A stretch of 64,000 nucleotides of DNA, taken from Streptomyces griseoincarnatus (GTDB lineage Bacteria > Actinomycetota > Actinomycetes > Streptomycetales > Streptomycetaceae). The notes beneath the pieces are model-generated. The model made no database searches and was not told the DNA's origin. It worked only from the letters and a program-made list of their open reading frames with translations. The stretch lies in NCBI GenBank assembly GCA_014649575.1, contig BMTH01000001.1, positions 1-64,000 on the forward strand. Reading direction: 5' to 3'. A program made the translations under genes and the position numbers. Within the stretch, counting starts at the first letter, position 1. Every line of letters begins with the position of its first letter. Positions 1 to 8,061 of this stretch are shown piece by piece.

Positions 1-114
1 GAGCTGCATCCCGTCACCCGAGTCCCCCGCGAACCTGATGATCACTCGGTCGATCCGGCGGACTTTCTTGTCGACCGCCCCCGCGACGGCGGGGGCGGTG
101 GTTTCCACGGACAT
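1..114 (-). CDS. korA: 2-oxoacid:ferredoxin oxidoreductase alpha subunit (5' part only)
   Basis: This is the first 38 codons of a gene that runs off the left edge. ATG is at 114. The translation begins MSVETTAPAVAGAVDKKVRR and continues into a segment containing VIIRFAGDSGDGMQL, the conserved N-terminal stretch of the alpha subunit of actinobacterial 2-oxoglutarate (2-oxoacid):ferredoxin oxidoreductases. That enzyme oxidatively decarboxylates a 2-oxoacid to an acyl-CoA and reduces ferredoxin in the cytoplasm. It lies 50 bp downstream of the carboxyltransferase gene on the same strand and could be co-transcribed with it. Whether it belongs to the biosynthetic cluster or is chromosomal flank cannot be told from 38 residues. 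Confidence 0.75.
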   Translation of the reverse strand, partial: MSVETTAPAVAGAVDKKVRRIDRVIIRFAGDSGDGMQL

Positions 115-164
115 GAGTGTGTGGGCTCCTGTCGTTGCTGGACCGCGGGCGCGGGCCAGGCGCG

Positions 165-1742
165 TCACTGGGGCTGGTTGCCGTGCTTGCGTGAGGGGTG
201 TGCCACGTGCTTGGTACGCAGCACGGCGAGCGCGTCGATCAGTCGGACCCGGGTCTCGGCGGGGTCGATGACGTCGTCCACCAGGCCGCGTTCGGCGGCG
301 TGGTAGGGGTGCATGAGCCGGTCCCGGTACTCCTTGATGTACTGCTCGCGGGCGGCCTCGGGGTCGTCGGCGGCGGCGATCTCGCGCCGGAAGACGACGC
401 CCGCGGCGCCCTCCGCGCCCATCACCGCGATTTCGTTGCCGGGCCAGGCCAGCGACAGGTCCGAGCCGATGGAGCGGGAGTCCATGACGATGTAGGCGCC
501 CCCGTAGGCCTTGCGCAGGATCAGTTGGACGCGGGGGACGGTGGCGTCGCAGTACGCGTAGAGGAGTTTCGCGCCGTGCCGGATGATGCCGCCGTGCTCC
601 TGGTCGACGCCGGGCAGGAACCCGGGCACGTCCACCAGGGTCACGAGCGGGATGTTGAAGGAGTCGCACATCTGCACGAAGCGGGCCGCCTTCTCGCTGC
701 CCCTGATGTCGAGGACCCCGGCGAGGGAGGCGGGCTGGTTGGCGACGATGCCGACGGTGTGGCCGTCCAGGCGGGCCAGGGCGCACACCATGTTGGGCGC
801 CCAGGCCTCGTGGACCTCGAAGTAGTCGCCGGCGTCGACGAACTCCTCGATGACGCCGCGCATGTCGTAGGCGTGTTTCGGCTCGGCCGGCACCAGGTCG
901 TACAGGGCCGGGGTGAGCCGGTCGGGCCGGTCGGCGCAGGGCTGTACGGGGGGCAGCTCGCGGTTGTTGGCGGGCAGGTAGGACAGCAGGTGCCGGACGT
1001 CGGCGAGGCAGCTCTCCTCGTCGTCGTAGGCGAAGTGGGCGACTCCGGAGGTGGCGGCGTGGGCGTCGGCGCCGCCCAGGTCGTCCTGGCTGATCCGTTC
1101 TCCGGTGACGGCCTTGACCACGTCCGGTCCCGTGATGAACATCTGCGAGGTGCCGCGCACCATGAACACGAAGTCGGTCAGGGCCGGGGAGTAGGCCGCT
1201 CCGCCCGCGCAGGGTCCCAGCATGACGCTGATCTGCGGGACGACCCCGGAGTTGCGGACGTTGCGCTGGAAGATGCCGCCGTAGCCGGCGAGCGCGCTCA
1301 CGCCTTCCTGGATGCGCGCCCCGGCGCCGTCGCACAGGCCCACGATGGGGGCGCCGGCGGTGGCGGCCATGTCCATGATCTTGTGGATCTTCTCGGCGTG
1401 CGCCTCTCCGAGGGAGCCTCCGAAGATCCTGAAGTCGTGGGCGTAGGCGAAGACGGTACGTCCCCACACCCGGCCCCAGCCGGTGATCACACCGTCGGTG
1501 TGGGGGCGCCGGTCCTCCAGGCCGAAGCCGGTCGCCCGGTGCCGGCGCAGCCCCTCGACCTCGGTGAAGCGGCCGTCGTCGAAGAGGAGGGAGAGCCGTT
1601 CCCGGGCGGTGAGCTTGCCCTTGGCGTGCTGGGCCGCGGTGGCCTTCTCCCCGGGCCCCTCGCGCACGGCGTCCCGTACGGCCCGTAGCTCGGCGACCGT
1701 GCCGCGCCGCAGCCCGACCGGCTTGTCGTCCAAGGCGGTCAT
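165..1742 (-). CDS. Acyl-CoA carboxylase beta subunit (carboxyltransferase)
   Basis: A 525-residue biotin-dependent carboxyltransferase of the PccB/AccB family, of normal family length. It transfers CO2 from carboxybiotin to acyl-CoA, giving malonyl- or methylmalonyl-CoA. Visible landmarks are LTARERLSLLFDDG near the N-terminus, GLCDGAGARIQEG, GPCAGGAAYSPALTDF and the C-terminal GGAYIVM. In Streptomyces PccB the position after GGAY is Asp and in AccB it is Ile (recalled from published structure work). Here it is Ile, so acyl-CoAs other than propionyl-CoA may be accepted. The start was placed at ATG 1742 because AAGGAG lies just upstream; the open frame continues farther but with no family similarity. 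Three of the four AT domains in this cluster look methylmalonyl-specific, so an extender-unit supply role fits. No biotin-carrier subunit is encoded in the window. Confidence 0.88.
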   Translation of the reverse strand: MTALDDKPVGLRRGTVAELRAVRDAVREGPGEKATAAQHAKGKLTARERLSLLFDDGRFTEVEGLRRHRATGFGLEDRRPHTDGVITGWGRVWGRTVFAYAHDFRIFGGSLGEAHAEKIHKIMDMAATAGAPIVGLCDGAGARIQEGVSALAGYGGIFQRNVRNSGVVPQISVMLGPCAGGAAYSPALTDFVFMVRGTSQMFITGPDVVKAVTGERISQDDLGGADAHAATSGVAHFAYDDEESCLADVRHLLSYLPANNRELPPVQPCADRPDRLTPALYDLVPAEPKHAYDMRGVIEEFVDAGDYFEVHEAWAPNMVCALARLDGHTVGIVANQPASLAGVLDIRGSEKAARFVQMCDSFNIPLVTLVDVPGFLPGVDQEHGGIIRHGAKLLYAYCDATVPRVQLILRKAYGGAYIVMDSRSIGSDLSLAWPGNEIAVMGAEGAAGVVFRREIAAADDPEAAREQYIKEYRDRLMHPYHAAERGLVDDVIDPAETRVRLIDALAVLRTKHVAHPSRKHGNQPQ

Positions 1743-2068
1743 GCGCTCCTTCTTCCGGTCGTCGTGATGAACCACCGGCCAGCCTCCGCCACGGCGCTCG
1801 AAGCCGGTTGGAGCGCCGAACGCGCGGGGTCCTCCAGCGGGGGGCGAGCGGGGGTCGAGGGCGGGAGCGGACGCTGACGTCATGAGCTCCGGCACGGACG
1901 GGCGCCAGGAGGTGTCGTCTGGATCAGGCCGGCACCCCCTAGCCCTCACGGGGCATCTGAAGGCCCGTCGGCGCCCTACATTCCCCCGGGGGCACCGGCG
2001 GGCTTCTTCATGGCCCGGTCCGTCCGGTGATCGCCGCAACGGCCGGCACAGACGAAGGGACACCAACT
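1743..2068. promoter_or_regulatory. Divergent intergenic region (carboxyltransferase / thioesterase)
   Basis: This stretch of 326 bp separates the minus-strand carboxyltransferase from the plus-strand thioesterase and must hold promoters for both. I see no convincing -35/-10 pair and no copy of the cluster palindrome. A possible -10-like TACATT lies near 1976-1981. No small gene with a ribosome binding site was recognised. Confidence 0.4.
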
Positions 2069-2830
2069 GTGAACAGCACCTGGTTCCGGCGTTTCACCAG
2101 GGCGGCGGGGGACGGGCCGCGGCTCGTGTGCTTCCCGCACGCGGGGGGCTCGGCGACGGCGTACAGCCAGCTGGCGCGTACGCTGCCCGCGGACTTCGAC
2201 GTGGTGGCGGTGCAGTACCCGGGGCGGCAGGACCGGTTCAACGAGGCGCCGCTGACGACCCTGGACGGGCTCGTCGAGGCGGTGGCCGGGGTACTGGCCC
2301 CCGAGCTGGCCGCGGACCCCGGACGGCCGTACGCCCTGTTCGGGCACAGTATGGGCGCGCTCGTCGCGTTCGAGACGGCCCGGCTGCTGCGGGAGGAGGG
2401 ACTGCCCGGTCCCCAGCGGCTGTTCCTGTCCGGACGGGGCGCGCCGGACCTGCGGGAGAGCGCCCACTACCTGCTGTACGACGACGCCGACGTGCTGGCC
2501 GAGGTACGCCGGCTGGGCGGTACCGATCAGACCATGCTGGACAACCCGGACCTCCTGGAGTTGGTGTTGCCGGCGCTGCGGGCCGACTACCGGGCCCTGG
2601 CCACCTACCGCTGGCGGGCGGGGGAGCCGCTGGCCGCTCCGGTGACCGCGCTGGTCGGGGACAGCGATCCGATGGTGACGGTCCGGGACGCGCGGACGTG
2701 GCGGGAGCACACGCGTGGCGACTTCGCCCTGAAGGTGTTCTCCGGCGGTCACTTCTACCTCGCCGACCACCTCCACCGGATAGCGGCGGTCGTCACCGAA
2801 GGGTTGCTCGCCGGTACCGCCGCCTCCTGA
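2069..2830 (+). CDS. Type II thioesterase (1 of 4)
   Basis: A 253-residue alpha/beta hydrolase of the type II thioesterase family. These enzymes clear wrong or stalled acyl groups from PKS/NRPS carrier proteins. The N-terminus has LVCFPHAGGSATAY, the nucleophile elbow is GHSMGA (Ser), and the C-terminal part has GGHFYL carrying the catalytic His. GTG 2069 was chosen as start because GAAGGGA lies about 10 nt upstream and the family similarity begins directly after it; the frame is open back to 2027. It is transcribed away from the carboxyltransferase and is followed by the MerR-type promoter at 2880. It is one of four stand-alone thioesterase-like genes here. Confidence 0.9.
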   Translation: MNSTWFRRFTRAAGDGPRLVCFPHAGGSATAYSQLARTLPADFDVVAVQYPGRQDRFNEAPLTTLDGLVEAVAGVLAPELAADPGRPYALFGHSMGALVAFETARLLREEGLPGPQRLFLSGRGAPDLRESAHYLLYDDADVLAEVRRLGGTDQTMLDNPDLLELVLPALRADYRALATYRWRAGEPLAAPVTALVGDSDPMVTVRDARTWREHTRGDFALKVFSGGHFYLADHLHRIAAVVTEGLLAGTAAS

Positions 2831-2879
2831 GCGCGCGGGGCGGCGGCCGGGCCCGGGGGCCCTGGCCGGATGTCGTCGG

Positions 2880-2910
2880 TTGACCCTGACCCGGGGTCAG
2901 GGTGGACGCT
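2880..2910 (+). promoter_or_regulatory. MerR-type promoter/operator
   Basis: A -35-like TTGACC (2880-2885) is followed by a 21-bp perfect inverted repeat, 2883-2903 (arms ACCCTGACCC / GGGTCAGGGT around one G), and a -10-like GACGCT at 2905-2910. The 19-bp spacer between hexamers, with the dyad in it, is the hallmark of promoters activated by MerR-family regulators. A MerR gene is the second gene of the operon, so autoregulation is likely. The ATG at 2918 is where transcription would begin, so the mRNA may be leaderless. Confidence 0.75.
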
Positions 2911-2917
2911 GACGTAC

Positions 2918-3718
2918 ATGACCACTTCCACCGCATCGTTCCGGACCGGCATGCTCCCCGTCGACGACACGGCCCTGTCCCTCACCGACACGCGCGGCGC
3001 AGGCGTTCCCGTCGTCTACCTGAACGGCTCGTACTGCGGCCACCGGCCCTGGCGGCCCGTGATCTCCGAACTCGGCTCCGGCTGGCGGCACATCACGTAC
3101 GACGAGCGGGCCCGCGGCCGGTCCAGGCGGTCGGCGGACTACTCCTTCGAAGCGTGTCTCCGCGACCTCGACGCCGTTGTCGAAGCGACCGGTGTGGAGC
3201 GTCCGCTGCTCGTCGGGTGGTCCTACGGCGCGGCGCTGGCCGTCCACTGGGCGGACCGGAACCCCGACCGCGTCCTGGGGGTGGTGTCCGTGGACGGCGC
3301 CGTTCCGTACGGCATCACCGGCGAGGAGGCCCGTGCGCGGATCCGGCGCCTGTTCGGCCGGATGCGGCCGCTGCTGCCGCTGCTGCGTCCGTTCGGCCTG
3401 TCCGCGCGGATGAGCGCCGACCAGCATGCCGAGATCAACATCGAGATCAACGAGATCTGCGCCGCCCTCGGGCCGGTCCTCGACCGCGCGACCTACCCGG
3501 TACGGTACGTGCTGGCCACGGGCGGCAACCTCGGCGGGGGCCGGGAGGAGATGGAGCGGATGCGGACCTCGCTCGACCCGGTGCTCGCCCGGAACCCGCA
3601 CCTGCGGGTCAGCGCGAAGGTCGCGAGCAACCACTCCCGCATTCTGCGCAAGGACTTCCGGGCCGTCGCCGAGGCGGTGCGCGAGATCGCGGCCACGCCC
3701 GGCCGAGGGGCCCGCTGA
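2918..3718 (+). CDS. Alpha/beta-fold hydrolase
   Basis: A 266-residue alpha/beta hydrolase. It has the oxyanion-side segment VVYLNGSY, the nucleophile elbow VGWSYGAA (Ser) and a late His in SNHSRIL. The substrate cannot be deduced. ATG 2918 follows the MerR-type promoter by 7 nt with no room for a ribosome binding site, which suggests leaderless translation. The MerR gene begins 4 nt after the stop, so the two form an operon. Hydrolase/MerR pairs of this kind are common drug- or stress-responsive units in actinomycetes. A part in biosynthesis is possible but unsupported, and this may be a self-protection or flank gene. Confidence 0.75.
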   Translation: MTTSTASFRTGMLPVDDTALSLTDTRGAGVPVVYLNGSYCGHRPWRPVISELGSGWRHITYDERARGRSRRSADYSFEACLRDLDAVVEATGVERPLLVGWSYGAALAVHWADRNPDRVLGVVSVDGAVPYGITGEEARARIRRLFGRMRPLLPLLRPFGLSARMSADQHAEINIEINEICAALGPVLDRATYPVRYVLATGGNLGGGREEMERMRTSLDPVLARNPHLRVSAKVASNHSRILRKDFRAVAEAVREIAATPGRGAR

Positions 3719-3722
3719 GCGG

Positions 3723-4499
3723 ATGGTGTACGGACTGACGATCGGTCAGGCGGCGGCGTTCGCCGGCGTCACGGTGAAGGCTGTGCGGCACTATCACCGG
3801 CTCGGCCTGGTCGACGAACCGGACCGCGACAGCTCCGGATACCGCCGGTACGGATCGTCCGACATGCTGCGGCTGGTCCAGGTCCGCACGCTCGCCGGCG
3901 CAGGGGTGCCGCTGGCCGAGGTCAGGGATCTGCTCGACGCCGGCCCCGAGCGGTTCGCCTCCGCCCTGGAGGACGTGGAGCGGCGGCTCAACGACCGGAT
4001 CGAGGAGCTGATCGCGCGGCGGGCGGCGCTGCACCGGCTCGCCTCCGGCGACCGGCTCCTGCTGCCCGAGCGCGCCTGCACCGCCCTGGACCGGCTCGCC
4101 GAACTCGGCTTCAGCGCCGGCTACGTGGCCCTCCAGCGGGAAGCCCTGGTCCTGGCCCGGGCCCTGGTCCCGGAGATCTTCGACAGCCTCGTGGTCCAGC
4201 TCGAACGCCAGCTCGCCCATCCTCGGTACATCGAGCTGATGAAGCTCTGCCAGGACGTCGAGTCCTGGGACCCGGACGATCCGCGGCTCGAGGGGCTGGC
4301 GGCCGATCTGGCGGCCGAGTTGCTGGCCGACCGCGAACTGCTGACGATGCCGGCCGAGTTCCGGGCCAGGCCCGACGCCGCCACCCGCTACGGGCTGATC
4401 AACCACCACCGGGAGGACCAGGCGCCGGCGGCTGCCCGGCTGACCGAGCTGCTCGAGGCGAACCTGCGCGCGGCCGGCGTCGACATCCCCTACCAGTGA
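3723..4499 (+). CDS. MerR-family transcriptional regulator
   Basis: A 258-residue protein with an N-terminal MerR winged helix-turn-helix (residues about 4-72): TIGQAAAFAGVTVKAVRHYH, then GLV and YRRYGSSD. A coiled-coil linker rich in Glu/Arg follows (about 75-110). The remaining 150 residues form a larger effector or protein domain than minimal MerR proteins have. It starts 4 nt after the hydrolase stop. The expected operator is the dyad at 2883-2903, so it probably controls its own operon. The inducer is unknown. The start could equally be GTG 3726. Confidence 0.88.
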   Translation: MVYGLTIGQAAAFAGVTVKAVRHYHRLGLVDEPDRDSSGYRRYGSSDMLRLVQVRTLAGAGVPLAEVRDLLDAGPERFASALEDVERRLNDRIEELIARRAALHRLASGDRLLLPERACTALDRLAELGFSAGYVALQREALVLARALVPEIFDSLVVQLERQLAHPRYIELMKLCQDVESWDPDDPRLEGLAADLAAELLADRELLTMPAEFRARPDAATRYGLINHHREDQAPAAARLTELLEANLRAAGVDIPYQ

Positions 4500-4584
4500 C
4501 GGGCCGCCCGGGCGGGGCGACCGGGCAGACCGGCGGGCGGGCGGGATCTCCCGGCGCCGGAGACTCCCGGGCGCCTGGTCCCCC

Positions 4585-4615
4585 GGCACCGGTGGCGACC
4601 CGCGCCGCCGGTGCC
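4585..4615. terminator. Stem-loop between converging genes
   Basis: GGCACCGGTGGCG (4585-4597) pairs with CGCCGCCGGTGCC (4603-4615), with one G-T wobble and a 5-nt loop. It sits between the MerR stop (4499) and the stop of the minus-strand NRPS (4640), where a bidirectional terminator is expected. There is no clear T-tract, as is usual in Streptomyces. Confidence 0.55.
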
Positions 4616-4639
4616 CCGGGGTTGCGGCGCGGCCGGCGG

Positions 4640-7600
4640 TCAGAGGACCGCGCCCGCCTTCGTCCTCCTGCGCAGGGCCGGCTTGCGGGACTGGGCGAGG
4701 TCGCGCCACATGTCGGACAGGCCGGTGACGGTGCGCGCCGCGAACAGCCTGCGGATGGACACCTCCTGGTCCAGCTCGGCCCGGATCAGGCCGACCAGGC
4801 GGATCGCCCGCAGCGAGTTGCCGCCGAGGTCGAAGAAGTCGTCGTCGATGCCCACCCGGTCCAGTTCGAGCACCTCGGCAAAAGCCTTGGCCAGGGCTCG
4901 TTCGGTGTCGTTGCGCGGTGCGCGGTACGTCCCGTCGTCGAACCGGGGCTCGGGCAGCGCCGCCCGGTCGATCCTGCCCCCGGCGGTCTCCGGCAGACGC
5001 TCCAGCACCATGAACAGGGACGGCACCATGGACTCCGGCAGCCATCCCGCGGCGAACCGCCGCAGCTCGTCGGCGGTGACGGTCCGGCCGGCCGCCGGGA
5101 CGACGTAGGCGACCAGGCGCTGCTGGCCGGTGGCGTCCTCCCGGACGACCACGACGGACCGGGCGAGGCCGCTGTACTCGGACAGCACCTCCTCGACCTC
5201 GGCCAGCTCGACCCGCACGCCGCGCACGTCGGCCTGGGCGTCGGCGCGGGCCACGTAGTCGAGGCGGCCGCCGCTGCCCCAGCGCACCCGGTCCCCGGTC
5301 CGGTACATGAGCGCGCCGGGCGGGCCGAACGGGCAGGGCACGAAACGCTCGGCGGTCCGCCGGGGGCGTCCGGCGTAGCCGCGTGCCAGGCCGGGCCCGG
5401 CCACGTACAGCTCACCGGTCACGCCGGCGGGGACGGGTGCCAGTCCCGGTCCCAGGACGTAGAGAGCGGTGTGGTCCATCGGGCGGCCGACCGCGTCCGC
5501 GTGGCGCACCGGTTCGCCGGCGGGCAGGCGGTGGCGGGCGGCGAACACGGTCGTCTCGCTCGGGCCGTGGCCGTGGACGATGGTCAGCTCGGGGCATGCC
5601 TCGCGTACCCGGCGCAGCGCCGCCGCGGACACGCGGTCGCCGCCGGTCCAGACCTCGCGCAGTCCGGCGAGGCGCTCGGGGTGTCCCGCCGCGATCTGCG
5701 AGAAGAGGCCGGCGGGCAGCCACACGGTGGTGATGCCGTGCGCGGCTCGCGCCTCGGTCAGCGTGTCGGCGTCGAGCTGTCCCTGGGGGGCGACGACCAC
5801 GCGGCCGCCGTTGAGCAGCGGGGCCCACACCTCGAGGGCGAGGGCGTCGCAGGTGTGCGGCGCGTGCCACAGGACGGTGCCGCGGCCGCCGTCCTTCCAG
5901 TGCCGGTCCAGGACGAAGCGGAGCAGGTTCCGGTGGGTCAGCGCGACCGCCGTGCCCGCGTCGGTCGATCCGGAGCCGTACAGCACGGCCAGCAGGGTGT
6001 CCGGGTGGGCGGGCGAGGGGGCGGGGGCCTGGGAGGCGGCGCTGTCGGCGGTCTCCGGGCGGAGGTCGTCGCACACGAGGGCGGGTACGTCGAGGCCGGT
6101 GGGGAGGGTGCCGGCGGTCGCCGTGTCGGTGAGCAGGAGGCGTGCCGTGCCGGTCTGGGAGCGGATCCGGTCGGCCGGGGACGCCGGGTCGACGGGCAGG
6201 TAGGCTCCGCCGGCCTTCACGACGGCCAGCAGGGCGGTGACCAGGCCGGCCGAGCGGGGCATCGCCACCGCCACGGCCGACTCGGGGCCCACGCCCCGCC
6301 GGCGCAGTTCCCCGGCGAGGCGGGCCGACCGCTCGTCCAGATCCCGGTAGGTGAGGGCCGTGTCGCCTTCGACCAGGGCGACGGCGTCGGGGTTCCGCTC
6401 CGTCTGCCGGGCGAACAGGTCCGTGACCGTCGCCTCGGGCAGCGGGGCCAGGGTGTCGTTGGGCGCCCGGAGCACCTGGTGCCGTTCGGCGCCGGCGACG
6501 ACGTCCAGCGCGCCGGCCGGCTGGGCGCCGGCGGTGACGGTGGCGCGGATGTGGGCGATCAGCTCCTCGCCGATGAAGCGCAGTTCGGCGCGGTGGTAGA
6601 GGTTGGCGGGGGCGTCGAGGCGGATGTAGAGGTCGCTGTCGGCGCTGCCGTCGGTGTAGACGCCGATCGACAGTTCCTCGAAGGTGCCGGTCGTCGCGCC
6701 GAAGTAGCGGGCCGGGCTGTCGCCGAAGCGGAGCGGCTCCACGAACTCGACGACGTTGATGACGGTGCCGAAGCTGCCGCGGCCGCTCAGGACGGTGCCG
6801 GCGGCGCGCTGGATGTCCGAGTAGTGGCAGGCGGCGTGGTCGAAGATCTCGTACGTCTCGTCGACGAGGGTGTCGGCGATGTCGGTGAAGGTCGCGCCGA
6901 GAGGGACGGCGACGCGTACGGGCACCACGTTGACGGCCAGGCCGGGGGTCCTGCTGGCCACGCCGACGCGGTTGCCGACGGCGAGCGACAGGAGGAACTC
7001 GGGGCGGTCGCAGCGGTGGCGGAAGTAGACCGCGGCGGAAGCGGTGAGCAGCTGCGACATCCACAGGCCCATGGACTTGGCGGTCTCGGTCCACGTGTCG
7101 GCCTCGGCCCGCGGGACGGTCAGGGTGCGGCTGACCATGCCGATGGTCTCGGCCACCTCCGACCAGCGGTCGGCGCTGCTGAGCGGTTCGGACAGCGCGG
7201 AGCGCCGCTCGTCGGACAGGGCGACGCGGGGGACCTGCGCGGGCGCCGGCGCGTCCTTGAGGTAGTCCCGCCAGAAAGCCGTGTCCTCGGTGTACCGCTG
7301 CGATCCTCGGTACTCGACGGCCTCGGCCGCGAAGGACTCGGCGTCCCACGGGTGGGGCAGCTCGGGGACCGGCTCGCCGCGCACCAGGGCGGTGTAGACC
7401 TCGGCGAGGCGCCGGGAGAGCAGGCCGCCCGCGCCGAACCCGTCGGATATGAGGTGGTGGTAGGCGATCACCAGGAGGGAGCGGTCGGCGGCGAGCCGGA
7501 CCACGCCCAGCCGGAACAGCAGGTCCCGGCCCAGGTCGAACGGCTCGCGCACCAGGTCGGCGAGCGCGTCGCGGGCCGCCTGCTCGGGGTCGGCCTCGGC

Positions 7601-7855
7601 GCTCAGGTCGAGGTGGAAGGGCCGCCACTCCCCCAGTTCCCGGGGTACGAGCCGCAGTTCGCCGTCGTGCTCGGCGAAGTTGACGCGGAGCACTTCCGCC
7701 TCGCCCATGACGTGCCGGAACGCGGACCCCATGACGGCCGTGTCCAGTTCCCCGGCCACATCCCACAGGGTCAGCGCGTGATTCGGCGTGTCGGGAGCCA
7801 TGTGCTGCGCCCGCCACATCCCCTCATGCGCAGACGACGCACCGAACGAAGGCAC
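4640..7855 (-). CDS. NRPS module C-A-PCP with degenerate A domain (proposed module 1)
   Basis: About 1071 residues. The condensation domain has the catalytic HHLISDG, then come an adenylation domain and a PCP (DDFFDLGGNSLRAI, Ser is the phosphopantetheine site); there is no TE. The A domain departs from consensus at key sites. The A3 loop reads YGSGSTDAGTAV and lacks the usual PKG lysine, A5 is GHGPSE, and A10 is GGRIDR, with Arg in place of the adenylation-essential Lys. Its pocket residues, read by hand, are D-A-L-W-W-G-G-V-F, similar to Val/aliphatic codes. GTG 7855 was chosen because GAGGGG lies 9 nt upstream; the frame is open to a TTG at 7942. Inference: it takes the polyketide from the preceding PKS and adds residue 1, possibly loaded in trans by the Cys acyltransferase. 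Confidence 0.85.
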   Translation of the reverse strand: MPSFGASSAHEGMWRAQHMAPDTPNHALTLWDVAGELDTAVMGSAFRHVMGEAEVLRVNFAEHDGELRLVPRELGEWRPFHLDLSAEADPEQAARDALADLVREPFDLGRDLLFRLGVVRLAADRSLLVIAYHHLISDGFGAGGLLSRRLAEVYTALVRGEPVPELPHPWDAESFAAEAVEYRGSQRYTEDTAFWRDYLKDAPAPAQVPRVALSDERRSALSEPLSSADRWSEVAETIGMVSRTLTVPRAEADTWTETAKSMGLWMSQLLTASAAVYFRHRCDRPEFLLSLAVGNRVGVASRTPGLAVNVVPVRVAVPLGATFTDIADTLVDETYEIFDHAACHYSDIQRAAGTVLSGRGSFGTVINVVEFVEPLRFGDSPARYFGATTGTFEELSIGVYTDGSADSDLYIRLDAPANLYHRAELRFIGEELIAHIRATVTAGAQPAGALDVVAGAERHQVLRAPNDTLAPLPEATVTDLFARQTERNPDAVALVEGDTALTYRDLDERSARLAGELRRRGVGPESAVAVAMPRSAGLVTALLAVVKAGGAYLPVDPASPADRIRSQTGTARLLLTDTATAGTLPTGLDVPALVCDDLRPETADSAASQAPAPSPAHPDTLLAVLYGSGSTDAGTAVALTHRNLLRFVLDRHWKDGGRGTVLWHAPHTCDALALEVWAPLLNGGRVVVAPQGQLDADTLTEARAAHGITTVWLPAGLFSQIAAGHPERLAGLREVWTGGDRVSAAALRRVREACPELTIVHGHGPSETTVFAARHRLPAGEPVRHADAVGRPMDHTALYVLGPGLAPVPAGVTGELYVAGPGLARGYAGRPRRTAERFVPCPFGPPGALMYRTGDRVRWGSGGRLDYVARADAQADVRGVRVELAEVEEVLSEYSGLARSVVVVREDATGQQRLVAYVVPAAGRTVTADELRRFAAGWLPESMVPSLFMVLERLPETAGGRIDRAALPEPRFDDGTYRAPRNDTERALAKAFAEVLELDRVGIDDDFFDLGGNSLRAIRLVGLIRAELDQEVSIRRLFAARTVTGLSDMWRDLAQSRKPALRRRTKAGAVL

Positions 7856-7976
7856 ACAGATCAACCCCTCAGCAGACAGGCCCGGGTAACGGAAGAATTC
7901 ACAGATCGCCCCCATCTTCCGGGGGGTGTTGCGGCCGTACAAGACAACTCGGTGCCCGGCGGGACGGGCCGCCCGG

Positions 7977-8012
7977 GGCCTCGCGTGTCCCGCCGGCGGG
8001 ACACGCGAGGCC
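7977..8012. promoter_or_regulatory. 36-bp perfect palindrome with cluster operator core
   Basis: A perfect 36-bp palindrome whose centre is TGTCCCGCCGGCGGGACA (7986-8003), flanked by GGCCTCGCG and its complement. The same 18-bp core occurs at 53642-53659, and variants at 28959 and 29129. It lies 50 bp past the stop of the KS-AT-ACP gene and 121 bp before the start of the NRPS gene, so it could be an operator for the NRPS gene, a terminator for the PKS operon, or both. A half copy (CCGGCGGGAC) is at 7956-7965. It contains CGCCGGCG, the reported LmbU core. Confidence 0.75.
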
Positions 8013-8061
8013 GGCGGTCCGGCGCCCCCGGGGTGCGGGGTTCACCGTGTGGCGCGGTCGT

